DNA of 55,020 nucleotides, taken from NCBI RefSeq assembly GCF_003201565.1, contig NZ_QJJP01000011.1, positions 49,825 through 104,844 on the forward strand, given 5' to 3'. The translations under genes and the position numbers were made by a program. This DNA is from Nitrosomonas sp. Nm84. GTDB taxonomy: Bacteria; Pseudomonadota; Gammaproteobacteria; Burkholderiales; Nitrosomonadaceae. The notes under the pieces are model-generated. The model was not told where the DNA came from, searched no databases, and saw only the letters and a list, made by a program, of their open reading frames with translations. Position 1 is the first letter of the stretch, and each line of letters starts with the position of its first letter. This document shows positions 1 to 9,558 of this stretch, piece by piece.

Positions 1-1
1 T

Positions 2-2725
2 TGGCGCTGGGTAACCGGACCCGAAGCGGGTACGCAATTTTGGTCAGGAGCGGCTAATGGAAGCTCTGTAAGTGGGCAGTATAACCATTGGGAATCAGCT
101 GATCCCAATAATCTGAATGGTATTGAAGATCACGCTCGCCTTGCGCTCAACGGGTTCTGGAACGATCTTCCCGAAAACACACCGGGTGTACAAGGCTATG
201 TGGTCGAATACGGCGGCACTGGATTCGGCGCACTGGGAGCCGTACCGCTGACGATTACGGTCAATACGGTCAATGATGCTCCGGTTTTGAACAACCTGAA
301 CGGCGATGTCGCCGCAACGACAGTCAATCGGGCTGTGCCGATCGATACCGGCACAGCGGCCACGATCACCGATGTGGATGCTACCGATTTCAATATGGGT
401 ACGTTAGTGATTACCACCACATCCGGTACCGCCAACGGCAGCTTCTCACTGGATGGCGTCAGTGCCGCTTCCGGTGGAAATAATAAGCTTGCAGCGGGTG
501 AAACCGTTACCGTCGGTGGAGTCGCTATCGGGACTGTGCATGCCACCAATGATGGCCAAAACGGCCGTACCTTGACCATCACGCTGAATGGTGGTGCGAC
601 AGTAGCCAATGTATCCGAATTGATCAAAAGTATCGGTTACAAAAGTGCTACTGCAGGTTTGCGCGATTTTAATCTCGCGTTATCGGAGAGCAACGGTCAA
701 ACAACCAATGCTGTATTTTCAATTAGGATTCAGAAAACATCCTCTAATACTACATCATCGATTGTTGATGGTGATACCGTCAGAATAACTAAAACAAATA
801 GTGACGATATGATCGTTACTGCCACAACGGCATCCATTGTTGACAGCTCGCGCATTGAAGATACGACTACTCAACATAGAACGCTTGCAGATATTCCATT
901 GGCTAACGATCAAAATGGTCAGCCTACGCTCCTGGCAAGTTTGCCCGTAGGGGTAGGCTTTACTTCGGAATCTATGAGTAGTAAGAAATTATTGACTCTG
1001 CGCGATCACTTGATACATGCATCGCAACCTAGAATTAATAACGAAGTAATTTTCGATGGCGTCTTACATAATGGTATCGATAAGTATGTTGAAACAGTGG
1101 TAGATGAAAATCAGGCTACTATACGCACCATTACATTTACGTCTAAAGCCAATCAGGCAATCGAGGAAGCTATTATTATTAAGGGTGCATCTGGGGCTGG
1201 CGAGGATGATCCGAATAATCCGTTGCGCCATGAAGCGCTGGTTATCGATACTCGTAATCTGCCTAAAGGCACCGAGATTCGTCTGGATAATGCTGAATTC
1301 GCCATCATTGTGGGTAGCGGTCGTTTTGTCGGTGGTAGCGGCAGAAATTACGTGGTGGCCGACGAGGCGGATCAATTTATCGCACTGGGCGCAGGAGATG
1401 ATGTGTTGCGCGGTGGTGACGGCAATGACACCATTGGTTCGAGAGGCGGAAATGATCAATTATTTGGCGACAATGGTAATGATCATCTGGTTGGTGGCGA
1501 AGGGAATGACATATTAAACGGCGGTGATGGAAACGATTTGCTTCAAGGCGAAACAAGTAATGCTGGAAACGTAACCTACTCGCTGGATAGTCAAGGCAAT
1601 GTGTTGTCGACATTGCATCCGCTGGACCTGGCGCTCGCAGATCCTGTGTCGACAGACTGGTATTCTGATAAGGGTCGTGTCACGAGTGATGACAGGGTTG
1701 CTTTTGTCTATCGAGATATCAATCAGCTTAAAATCATATCCACTTTGTATCAAGCAGTCACGCATCAATTACCGACAACCGAGGAAATGAATTACTGGAG
1801 CTCACAGAAGATATCCGCTACACAGGCGAGCCAAATTGCTTATAACCACTATCTTGTTGTCTCAGGTGGCGTAGCCGGTCAGGCTACTGAAATACAATTG
1901 TCTCAGTTAATAGATTATGTTTGGGGCGCAGGTAGTGCCAATGACGACCTGGTGAATAGGGGCATCGAATTTCTGGACAATGGCGGTAGTTGGGGTGATG
2001 CGCTCTTGTACTTAGCAAGCCATGAAAACTTGACGAATCAATTACGCGACTTAAACGGAAATCTGCAATTGACACAGGATCTTTTGATTGGTGAGGTCGG
2101 TATATCTGTGGATGGTGGAGACGATACACTGAACGGTGGATTGGGTGATGATGTTCTGGTGGGTGGAGGCGGGCATAATTTTATCGATGGCGGCGATGGA
2201 ATCGATACCGTTCATGTAATGGAAGGGCTTAGTGCTCACCATATCGCACTCACCAAAGATGGTTTAATTAGCATTGCGCGAAATGATGGTCAAGCCATCA
2301 ATGACTTGCGGAGTGTAGAGAAAATTGTCTTTTCTGACCAGACGCTCGATATCAATTTTGCCAATCTGGATGCGCAAACGCTGAAACAAGTAGCCAGTAT
2401 CACGCATCTCATGGATAGAAATGCAAACCTCTGGACGCAGCTCGACCACTTTGCATCGTCAAACCTGACGATCAATGAATATTCGCAGTCACTGATGCAA
2501 AGCAGTAGCCATCAGGAAGATTGGGCGGCACTATCCAATCAGGAATTTGTCGTTCAACTCAGCGAAGCGGTTTTAGGTCAACCACTGGCAGGTGATGACC
2601 TGAATTACTGGACTGATCAACTTGACCAAGGCCTATCCCAAAGAAGCGATTTGTTTGTTACCGCAGTAGGTGTCAACGAATATCAAAATGCATTGTTCGC
2701 TAATGATGGGTTGATTTTGTTGTAA
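2..2725 (+). CDS. Large secreted RTX calcium-binding protein with lectin-like domain, 5' partial
   Basis: The reading frame is open from the window edge, so the true start lies upstream. About the first 70 residues seen have the C-terminal half of a C-type-lectin-like fold: spaced Trp residues, a GIEDH segment, then FWND and a closing VVEYGG. A cadherin/VCBS-like segment follows (PLTITVNTVNDAPVL). Glycine/aspartate RTX nonapeptides (GGDGND type) lie at about 1380-1550 and 2105-2215. Between and after them are helical segments resembling DUF4214, the last ending at the C-terminus (LNYWTDQLDQG). By family, such proteins are exported by type I secretion, fold on calcium outside the cell and act as adhesins or surface-layer components. 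No secretion genes are visible here. The exact role is inferred; the RTX assignment is firm. Confidence 0.85.
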   Translation, partial: WRWVTGPEAGTQFWSGAANGSSVSGQYNHWESADPNNLNGIEDHARLALNGFWNDLPENTPGVQGYVVEYGGTGFGALGAVPLTITVNTVNDAPVLNNLNGDVAATTVNRAVPIDTGTAATITDVDATDFNMGTLVITTTSGTANGSFSLDGVSAASGGNNKLAAGETVTVGGVAIGTVHATNDGQNGRTLTITLNGGATVANVSELIKSIGYKSATAGLRDFNLALSESNGQTTNAVFSIRIQKTSSNTTSSIVDGDTVRITKTNSDDMIVTATTASIVDSSRIEDTTTQHRTLADIPLANDQNGQPTLLASLPVGVGFTSESMSSKKLLTLRDHLIHASQPRINNEVIFDGVLHNGIDKYVETVVDENQATIRTITFTSKANQAIEEAIIIKGASGAGEDDPNNPLRHEALVIDTRNLPKGTEIRLDNAEFAIIVGSGRFVGGSGRNYVVADEADQFIALGAGDDVLRGGDGNDTIGSRGGNDQLFGDNGNDHLVGGEGNDILNGGDGNDLLQGETSNAGNVTYSLDSQGNVLSTLHPLDLALADPVSTDWYSDKGRVTSDDRVAFVYRDINQLKIISTLYQAVTHQLPTTEEMNYWSSQKISATQASQIAYNHYLVVSGGVAGQATEIQLSQLIDYVWGAGSANDDLVNRGIEFLDNGGSWGDALLYLASHENLTNQLRDLNGNLQLTQDLLIGEVGISVDGGDDTLNGGLGDDVLVGGGGHNFIDGGDGIDTVHVMEGLSAHHIALTKDGLISIARNDGQAINDLRSVEKIVFSDQTLDINFANLDAQTLKQVASITHLMDRNANLWTQLDHFASSNLTINEYSQSLMQSSSHQEDWAALSNQEFVVQLSEAVLGQPLAGDDLNYWTDQLDQGLSQRSDLFVTAVGVNEYQNALFANDGLILL
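1379..1555 (+). repeat. RTX nonapeptide repeat block
   Basis: Roughly five to six consecutive nonapeptides of the GGxGNDxLx type are encoded here. Each turn of such repeats binds calcium through the Gly/Asp positions and builds a parallel beta-roll. A second, shorter block lies at about 2105-2215 in the same protein. The DNA is only imperfectly repetitive because codon use varies. Confidence 0.85.
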
Positions 2726-2865
2726 TTTTGTAAAAACGATCGAATCAAACAGCCTATGATGGGGTCATATAAACTTGGATATTTTCTTAAGTCCTTTTTC
2801 AATTCTAACGGTGTCATATCATCGATTGAATCGCCCCGATTTTTCCGGAGACTGTTTGTCTTGAG

Positions 2866-4081
<1,216 letters not shown>

Positions 4082-4269
4082 CTACTCCTCCTCTCAAATC
4101 ATTTTATCTCCGGAAAAACCGGGGCGATTCATCCTCGATCGCCACGAAATTTGGTGCGCCTCAGTGGTACATTTTTATGCCGTTATTTACACACAGATTT
4201 ATGCTAATATCCAGATTAGATTGTCAAAAATTTTCTGCGATAGATCAATGATTTCCCGGAGAATTGACG

Positions 4270-5025
4270 ATGCAAATCAATGCCGGAATGATTAGGATAA
4301 CCATTATGCCCGTAGTCAAAGAAACTTCCGTCAAAATACAGAATTTGCTTCTGGCAGTTTTGCCAAAAAAAGTATTCGACAAGATGGAGCCTTCGCTAAA
4401 ACTGATCGATCTAAAACTGCACGAGATCTTATGGGAAATGGACGAAGAGCGTAAGCATGTCTATTTCCCTACTACCGCGATGATCTGTTTGCTCTACGAA
4501 ACAGAAGATGGAGATTCAATCGAGGTTGGAATGACCGGCAGACTAGGTATGGTTGGTGTTGTCACTTTTATCGGAGATGCCAAGATGGCTAAACGAGCTG
4601 TCGTCATAAATCCCGGTCAAGCCTATGTGATGAAAGCTGAGGATGTGGAAAAATATTTTGAAGAAATACCCGATTTTCGGGAAATCTGTATGCTTTATAC
4701 ACAGACACTACTTGCCCAGATCTCTCAAAATGTGATCTGTAATCGTCTCCATACTATCGAACAGCAGTTATGCCGATTTCTGCTGGTCATTAATGACAAT
4801 CTGCAAACAACATCCATTCATATAACGCACAGCCGGATCTCAAACGTTTTGGGTGTTCGCCGTGAAAGCATCTCTGCTGCGGCTGCACAACTTCAGGACA
4901 AAGGGTTCATCAAATATACTCGCGGTAAAATAGAATTGCTTGACCGGAAGGGTATGCTGGCTTTCACGTGTGAGTGTTATGGGGTTGTTAAGGATCAATA
5001 TGAAAGAATATTGGGTAAGTTGTAA
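4270..5025 (+). CDS. Crp/Fnr-family transcriptional regulator
   Basis: A protein of about 251 residues with an N-terminal cyclic-nucleotide-binding-type beta-barrel (residues about 35-130) and a C-terminal winged helix (about 160-235). The recognition helix region reads SRISNVLGVRRESISAAAAQ, typical of HTH_Crp_2. There is no N-terminal cysteine cluster, so it is not an oxygen-sensing FNR. The cNMP pocket arginine is not evident and the ligand is unknown. I chose the ATG at 4270 because GGAGA lies 7 bases upstream. A TTG six bases earlier and an ATG at 4306 are alternatives. It faces away from the minus-strand operon, so it may control nearby or distant genes; no operator was identified. Confidence 0.85.
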   Translation: MQINAGMIRITIMPVVKETSVKIQNLLLAVLPKKVFDKMEPSLKLIDLKLHEILWEMDEERKHVYFPTTAMICLLYETEDGDSIEVGMTGRLGMVGVVTFIGDAKMAKRAVVINPGQAYVMKAEDVEKYFEEIPDFREICMLYTQTLLAQISQNVICNRLHTIEQQLCRFLLVINDNLQTTSIHITHSRISNVLGVRRESISAAAAQLQDKGFIKYTRGKIELLDRKGMLAFTCECYGVVKDQYERILGKL

Positions 5026-5089
5026 GAATCTCTAGCGTTGTTTACAGCATTTTTCTGAGTACTGTAAATGAATATACACAATGACCTAG

Positions 5090-5554
5090 TCAGGCCAATG
5101 TTCTCAGGATCTTTTGGACAGGAGATAGTGGTACCAGAACATCCGGGCGGTTGAATTCCAGAGCAATATCGTTATAAGCTACGTCACGCAGAGATTCTAT
5201 TTCTGGTGCGTCTCCATTGTGGGCGTCTTCGATGGCTTGTTCTAGTTCTGCATCATTCATATTCACAGCGCGTGCGCTGAGAGATTGATAGCGTTTGACA
5301 TCAGATTCATTCTGAGCGGCTTTGTCTGCCGGACGCACAGCGATGAGCATGGCGCCCGCAATGGCTAATATAATTCCCCCCGAAGATGCAACCCAATTAG
5401 GCATTCCGTCTGCGAGAGATACCATTGTTGCACTGCCGCCGAGTATCGATAGAAATATGCCAGCAGTTTGCACCCTGCGATAGAGCCTTGCGGTCCTTTG
5501 CGTGAGCCTGATAGCGTAGCGTATCTCGCCAATTAATTGATATCTCTCTTTCAT
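5090..5554 (-). CDS. Two-helix membrane protein with cytoplasmic tail, unknown function
   Basis: 154 residues. A basic amphipathic N-terminus (residues 1-30) is followed by two adjacent hydrophobic helices (about 31-50 and 56-76), a short turn with Pro-Asn-Trp between them, then an acidic helical tail of about 75 residues. This two-helix-plus-tail plan resembles SLATT/DUF4231-type membrane proteins, some of which are effectors in prokaryotic defence operons. That is a resemblance of layout only. The start at 5554 is preferred over the longer frame because GAGG sits 5 bases before it and the extra 27 residues are low-complexity. It is the last gene of a four-gene operon, 7 bases after the proline-rich small gene. 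Confidence 0.7.
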   Translation of the reverse strand: MKERYQLIGEIRYAIRLTQRTARLYRRVQTAGIFLSILGGSATMVSLADGMPNWVASSGGIILAIAGAMLIAVRPADKAAQNESDVKRYQSLSARAVNMNDAELEQAIEDAHNGDAPEIESLRDVAYNDIALEFNRPDVLVPLSPVQKILRTLA

Positions 5555-5561
5555 ATTTGCC

Positions 5562-5741
5562 TCATTTTTTAGGTGGCGGCGGTGGTGCTGGCGGTGGGAT
5601 TGGTCGCGGTGGGACGTGCGACTTCCAATCATCATGAATACTATTGGTTGACATTATAACTTTTATTAAGTTGATCCGTCTTGGAAGCGCTGCGTCGCCA
5701 TTCCCTTCGATCTCTGTAATGCCTAAGGCGTGTATTACCAC
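5562..5741 (-). CDS. Small proline-rich protein (59 aa), GTG start
   Basis: This frame is too short for standard gene lists. The GTG start shares one base with the TAG stop of the gene before it, and AGGGA lies about 8 bases upstream, both suggesting translational coupling. The product has a mixed N-terminal half (VVIHALGITEIEGNGDAALP) and a tail that is almost all proline (PPRPIPPPAPPPPPKK). An internal ATG at about 5651 could give a 30-residue version. Seven bases separate its stop from the next gene. No known family was recognised. It could instead be a chance frame, but the coupled spacing on both sides argues for it. Confidence 0.5.
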   Translation of the reverse strand: MVIHALGITEIEGNGDAALPRRINLIKVIMSTNSIHDDWKSHVPPRPIPPPAPPPPPKK

Positions 5742-5947
5742 TAATGCGTTCCCTGGTTTTGTTCAATTACTATTTCGAATTTATATTCTTCGCGACGATC
5801 TTGATTGACTAATTTATCCTTGACCGCATTTGTCCATGCTTCTTCGAAGTAATCTTGATCTAACAGGTGGTGATTAGCGCTTCCTAAGTTTATGGAATAC
5901 GTAAAAATTTCTTGGTTGGTGTAAGCGTCAGATATTCTTACTTTCAT
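5741..5947 (-). CDS. Small hypothetical protein (68 aa)
   Basis: 68 residues with no signal peptide or membrane segment. It begins with a short beta-type stretch (MKVRISDAY) and has an acidic-aromatic centre (DQDYFEEAW) followed by a polar tail. Its ATG overlaps the stop of the nuclease gene by four bases (ATGA), so the two are very likely translated together. The compact soluble fold and position suggest a partner or accessory protein. No function can be assigned. Confidence 0.7.
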   Translation of the reverse strand: MKVRISDAYTNQEIFTYSINLGSANHHLLDQDYFEEAWTNAVKDKLVNQDRREEYKFEIVIEQNQGTH

Positions 5948-6408
5948 TTTAATTCATGCCTTAATATTGCGGATTCCATTTCTTTTGAAGCACGTTGTTG
6001 TGTTTCACGCCATTCCCATGGTGGTGTTGGAGAGGAATATTCCCATAAGCCTATATGAGATGATTGTGCAGTGTTTTGTATGGTGTATAAACTCTTGTCA
6101 GTGGCATAGCGCTCAAACACCCATGCCATGCCGCGCCTAATCTGTTCGCTATTGACATCAGTACCAGAGCAATTAACGTAGGCTATCACGCGTTCATTTT
6201 GGTCAATTTTTTTAGGAGTCACTGTTGCGTTCTTATATAAACACATTTCAATTAAGGATCGCTTTGACCTAAGCCAAAAATCTTGCCGCTGCTCGGGTGC
6301 ATCAATTTCTGCTAGACGAACAACTATTTGCTTATGATCGCAGGTTGCAACCAATTTATCGCCATCGATTACAAAAAGAACGAAACAGAGGAGGGTTGCT
6401 GAAAACAT
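5944..6408 (-). CDS. Secreted thermonuclease-family (SNase-like) nuclease
   Basis: 154 residues with a hydrophobic N-terminus that looks like a signal peptide (MFSATLLCFVLFV). The staphylococcal-nuclease fold follows: VIDGDKL, the calcium/catalytic block VVRLAEIDAPEQ, a central NERVIAYV, then RRGMAWVFERYA and GLWEY. The tail PPWEWR is typical of bacterial thermonuclease homologues. The family cleaves single- and double-stranded nucleic acid with calcium and usually acts outside the cytoplasm. It is the first gene of a four-gene minus-strand operon with two small proteins and a two-helix membrane protein. No strong ribosome site precedes the ATG at 6408. Confidence 0.85.
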   Translation of the reverse strand: MFSATLLCFVLFVIDGDKLVATCDHKQIVVRLAEIDAPEQRQDFWLRSKRSLIEMCLYKNATVTPKKIDQNERVIAYVNCSGTDVNSEQIRRGMAWVFERYATDKSLYTIQNTAQSSHIGLWEYSSPTPPWEWRETQQRASKEMESAILRHELK

Positions 6409-6717
6409 TTAAGATTTATCCATTTTTACATTTGTATTCTTTTGATTCACGTCATTGCTGTTCATCTTATTATCTGATGGTATTTGTTATCGCATCTATC
6501 CAACCAAGCATATTTCAGATCCTGAATCTCTATGGCTAACAGTCTGGGTAATTTTATTTCCGTACATGCTTTGTGATCAGGATGGTTCGATGAAAGTGCC
6601 TATCACTAGATAATTGAGTTTTTTTGATACTTTGTCAACAGGTATTGCGCCAAGCGATAATACGATACGCTCACAGTTTGCACGTGTGCCGTACAATGTT
6701 GGCGACAATTGACTTGG
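6409..6717. other. Gap without a recognised gene
   Basis: About 310 bases between the start of the nuclease operon and an IS3-type transposase remnant. The minus-strand operon's promoter must lie here but no convincing boxes were picked out. An 80-codon plus-strand frame overlaps the nuclease start and has no coding character. The right part may be further decayed insertion-sequence DNA. Confidence 0.4.
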
Positions 6718-6975
6718 TCAGACCGAGGTGGTTAATACTGTGCGAATGATTACCAGAATCTATTACAACAATTTGCACCGATGGAAAGTTTCAAGGGAAT
6801 ACTTAAAACCGAGTTGGTGCATCATGGAAAATTCAGAATACGGCAACAAGTCATTCAGGAGATTGCCGAATATATCGAAATCTTCTATAACCGACAGAGA
6901 AAGTAAGAAAGATTGGGCTATCTGTCGCCAGTACAATTTACGCAGCAGTATTATGCAAATCTACTTGCTGCTTAA
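6718..6975 (+). pseudogene. IS3-family transposase OrfB, C-terminal remnant
   Basis: In one plus-strand frame the DNA reads SDRGG, stop, YCANDYQNLLQQF, then APMESFKGILKTELVHHG and on to EYIEIFYNRQRK, stop, ERLGYLSPVQFTQQYYANLL, stop. This is the end of the integrase core of an IS3-group transposase. The Glu in MESFKG is the third catalytic residue. Two glutamine codons have become TAA, and about 15 residues normally found between the QF and the APMESF are deleted. It belongs to a different IS3 subgroup from the element at 2827-4131. A 132-codon open frame over the same DNA is a shadow. Confidence 0.8.
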
Positions 6976-7226
6976 ACCGACGGACTACATTTTGACAGCA
7001 CATATCAAATTTTCCAGAGCCGGTTTTGATAGAGCCGCCAGATTTCCTAGCGGTTTAATAAGGTTAAGCGGATGCGTTTATGCTTGTTCATCTGCAGTAA
7101 TTCCCCTGAATGCTGAACAACGCTAGAAATTCTTGCATCTTACTAAACTAACAGATTGTCTCTGCTAATCCAGAGCCATATTTATATCATTCTTGCAAAG
7201 AAATTTCACATTCTCTTGTTTCTAGA

Positions 7227-7266
7227 TAGAAGAAGGTCAATGTATAACAACATTGACCTTCTTCTA
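7227..7266. terminator. Perfect 17-bp hairpin, possible terminator
   Basis: Positions 7227-7243 and 7250-7266 are exact reverse complements around a 6-base loop. The stem lies just downstream of the minus-strand membrane protein gene that ends at 7277. Neither strand has a long T-run after the stem, so it is not a classic intrinsic terminator. It could also be a leftover insertion-sequence end or an mRNA 3' stabiliser. Confidence 0.5.
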
Positions 7267-7276
7267 ACCTAAAAAA

Positions 7277-7516
7277 TTAGGAATGAATTTTCTGTTGTGA
7301 AACGCGCGCTTTCCTAGATATGCTGGCAAATATAAGGTAGCCTATAAAAAATAGACTTCCTAAAACGACATCAGCTTCTACCCAGTCTACTTCAATTCCC
7401 ATTAATGAAAACGAAGGTAAATCACCAAATATCATAAATCCAATCAGAGGCACAATGCCAAATAAAACGAAAGTGATTTTTGCGGCTGTATAAATAGTAT
7501 TTCGAGTTGTTTCCAT
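7277..7516 (-). CDS. Small two-helix membrane protein, unknown function
   Basis: 79 residues with two hydrophobic helices: residues about 9-29 and about 50-66. A short loop with acidic residues (EVDWVEAD) lies between them, and a basic tail (SRKARVSQQK) probably stays in the cytoplasm. A good ribosome site (AGGAG, 7 bases before the ATG) supports the start. It stands alone between insertion-sequence remnants, with a perfect hairpin after its stop. No family was recognised. Confidence 0.7.
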   Translation of the reverse strand: METTRNTIYTAAKITFVLFGIVPLIGFMIFGDLPSFSLMGIEVDWVEADVVLGSLFFIGYLIFASISRKARVSQQKIHS

Positions 7517-7647
7517 GTGAGTCTCCTGGTTGGAAGTTTATAAAACTATTTAAATATGACGTTGTTATATTTAAGGTAACAAAATTCACAAAAAGTTCAC
7601 ATTATTTTTACATAAAATTCACATCTTTAATTTATATATGCAGACTA

Positions 7648-8034
7648 GAGATCTTTGTATGGTAGGAAGCAGGATAAAGCTGATAGATGATGGAATCATA
7701 TTATTAATCAATAGATTGTATTTTCTTTATGAGTTTTTCAGATTTTGATGTCAACCGCCGCACGCAAAGGAAGCTTTTAGATCAGATGAATCAACCGATT
7801 GATTGGAGCTCGGTAGTGCAAAGAACCGTGTAGTACTAAGTAGCTCCATCGGATGCGACAGGGCGTCCTGCCTATTCTGGATTATTGCTAATCAAGATGC
7901 GGTTGGTAGGCATCTGGAATGGTGGTCGTGACGGGGCAGTTGAAGATAGAGCCAACTCGAATCTGCATGTAGTGCGTTTTCTATGCTTAAATCTAGAGAA
8001 TGAGGTTTCCGATCATTCGGTGCTATCACACTCC
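7648..8034 (+). mobile_element. IS5-family remnant (left end and transposase N-terminus)
   Basis: From an ATG at 7729 the DNA aligns with the IS5-family transposase at 35347: both begin MSFS, then DVNRRT, and share blocks for GRPAYSG, the LVGIWNGG segment and ANSNLHV. This copy carries internal stops and frameshifts. GAGATCTTTGTATGGT at 7648 resembles the left end GAGGCCTTTGCACGGT of the other copy. The similarity ends where the GGDEF gene's stop codon begins, at about 8035, so the remnant abuts that gene. The two copies differ at many sites and are not a recent duplication. Confidence 0.75.
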
Positions 8035-9315
8035 TTATAAACGTGTAATCACCTGGTTGCCGCCATTTGATTGTGCTTGGTGAATGGCTTCTCTAGCTGC
8101 TTTGAATATTTCAGAGAAATTTTCTGTTGAGTCTTGGCATATTTCAGCGATGCCAAGACTTGCGGTTACATTCAGATCTGACGAATGCAAATTTTCGATG
8201 GATTTACGAATCTTTTCTGCAACGATCGCCGCATTCGGAATAGTGCAGTGCGACAGTAACAATGCAAATTCTTCTCCATCAAAACGAGCGGCGATATCTT
8301 CCTGACGGATGGACTTGATTAATAGGGAAGCTACTTCTCGCAGTAACGTATCACCTTTTGGGTGGCCATAATTTTCATTGATTGACTTGAATTGATCTAC
8401 GTTCACAATGATCAGACTGCATGGAATATTATATCGCGTCGCCTCGCGCATTTTTGAAGGCGCGGCCTCCATCAGGAAATAGCGATTATATAGACCGGTC
8501 AACGGGTCTTTCGTTGCCAATTCTTGTAAGAGATTTTGTTGTGTGATTGCTTTATCCAGTAATTTTTTACTGGTGATTAGGTTGCCGACTCTGGCAAGTA
8601 ATTCTTCCTGGATGAGCGGCTTGGTCACATAATCATTAGCTCCTAAGCGCAACAATTCGACTTTGTGTGCAACTTCATTGAGAACTGAAAATACCAGCAA
8701 GGGTACATATTTTTTACTTTCATCCTCGATGTGTCGTAGCGCCTTTACAGTGCCATAACCATTTAATTTGCCTTTGAGTAATATATCGGTAAGGACCAAA
8801 TCGTAAGCGTATTCCTGAAACGCCGCGATACCTTCCTCGCCGGTAGCGAAATGATCAACCGTATATCCGCTATCTCTTAATATTGTGGATGTCATGCTTG
8901 CAGCTGATGGGCTATCTTCGATATACAATATTCGCCCTGACATTGTTTTGCTACCGTTTTTCCTGGAAAATTGGGCGGCGTAGCTGGTGATTTTATCCAG
9001 CTCATGTTTGGCAAATACTTCTGTGACGCCTGCGGAAAATGCCTCATCCAATAATTTCTTGTCTTCATTCGAAGTGACCATCACCACGGGTATTTGCCGG
9101 GTACGCAAATCAGCCCGCAAGTGCGAGGAAAACATCGAGGCATCCATGTCTTGTAAATGCATGGCAACAAACACCAGATCAAAAGATTGTTTTCTCAGCA
9201 GCATCAAAGCTTCACTACCACTTGATACCTGCTGGGTTTCAAGCCCGCCCGATTCAATCGCAGACGATAGAAGTTTTTGATATGTTCTGGATGGTTCAAC
9301 GACAAGTCCTTCCAT
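8035..9315 (-). CDS. REC-REC-GGDEF response regulator, PleD-like
   Basis: About 426 residues. Receiver 1 (1-120) keeps the Thr81 and Lys103 positions but has Ala51 where the phosphorylated aspartate should be (FVAMHLQ), so it is a pseudo-receiver. Receiver 2 (127-245) is complete, with acidic IED near 132-134, Asp177 in LTDILLKG and Lys in TKPL. A GGDEF domain follows (about 265-426). Its active-site loop reads DGEEF instead of GGEEF, and the RQED inhibitory site lies 5 residues before it. By family it would make c-di-GMP when receiver 2 drives dimerisation; activity with DGEEF is uncertain. The start at 9315 is chosen for GGGAG about 9 bases upstream; a longer start at 9339 exists. Confidence 0.88.
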   Translation of the reverse strand: MEGLVVEPSRTYQKLLSSAIESGGLETQQVSSGSEALMLLRKQSFDLVFVAMHLQDMDASMFSSHLRADLRTRQIPVVMVTSNEDKKLLDEAFSAGVTEVFAKHELDKITSYAAQFSRKNGSKTMSGRILYIEDSPSAASMTSTILRDSGYTVDHFATGEEGIAAFQEYAYDLVLTDILLKGKLNGYGTVKALRHIEDESKKYVPLLVFSVLNEVAHKVELLRLGANDYVTKPLIQEELLARVGNLITSKKLLDKAITQQNLLQELATKDPLTGLYNRYFLMEAAPSKMREATRYNIPCSLIIVNVDQFKSINENYGHPKGDTLLREVASLLIKSIRQEDIAARFDGEEFALLLSHCTIPNAAIVAEKIRKSIENLHSSDLNVTASLGIAEICQDSTENFSEIFKAAREAIHQAQSNGGNQVITRL

Positions 9316-9558
9316 ATTCTGATGCTCCCTTTTGCGCAAATTTGGTTATCAGTGAGATCAAACATGCTGCTTAAAAATTTGAATTGTTATAGCGACATAA
9401 CTATCGAATTTTTTAGAGAAATTCTTGGCAGGAATAGGAAAGGTATGACAAACGTGTTGATCTATATCGACTTACTATAAGAGATTGATATACTTGGTGT
9501 AGACCATCACTGCGAAATATATTGCTGAAAATGTGGTGCTTACAGGAGATGGATCAAT

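Noticed and set aside
196..627. 143-codon minus-strand frame opposite the RTX gene
   Set aside because: It is the antisense of a strongly coding region, with Pro/Val/Ser-rich composition and no ribosome site.
6728..7126. 132-codon plus-strand frame
   Set aside because: It runs out of frame over the IS3 transposase remnant; the real similarity is in another frame with stops.
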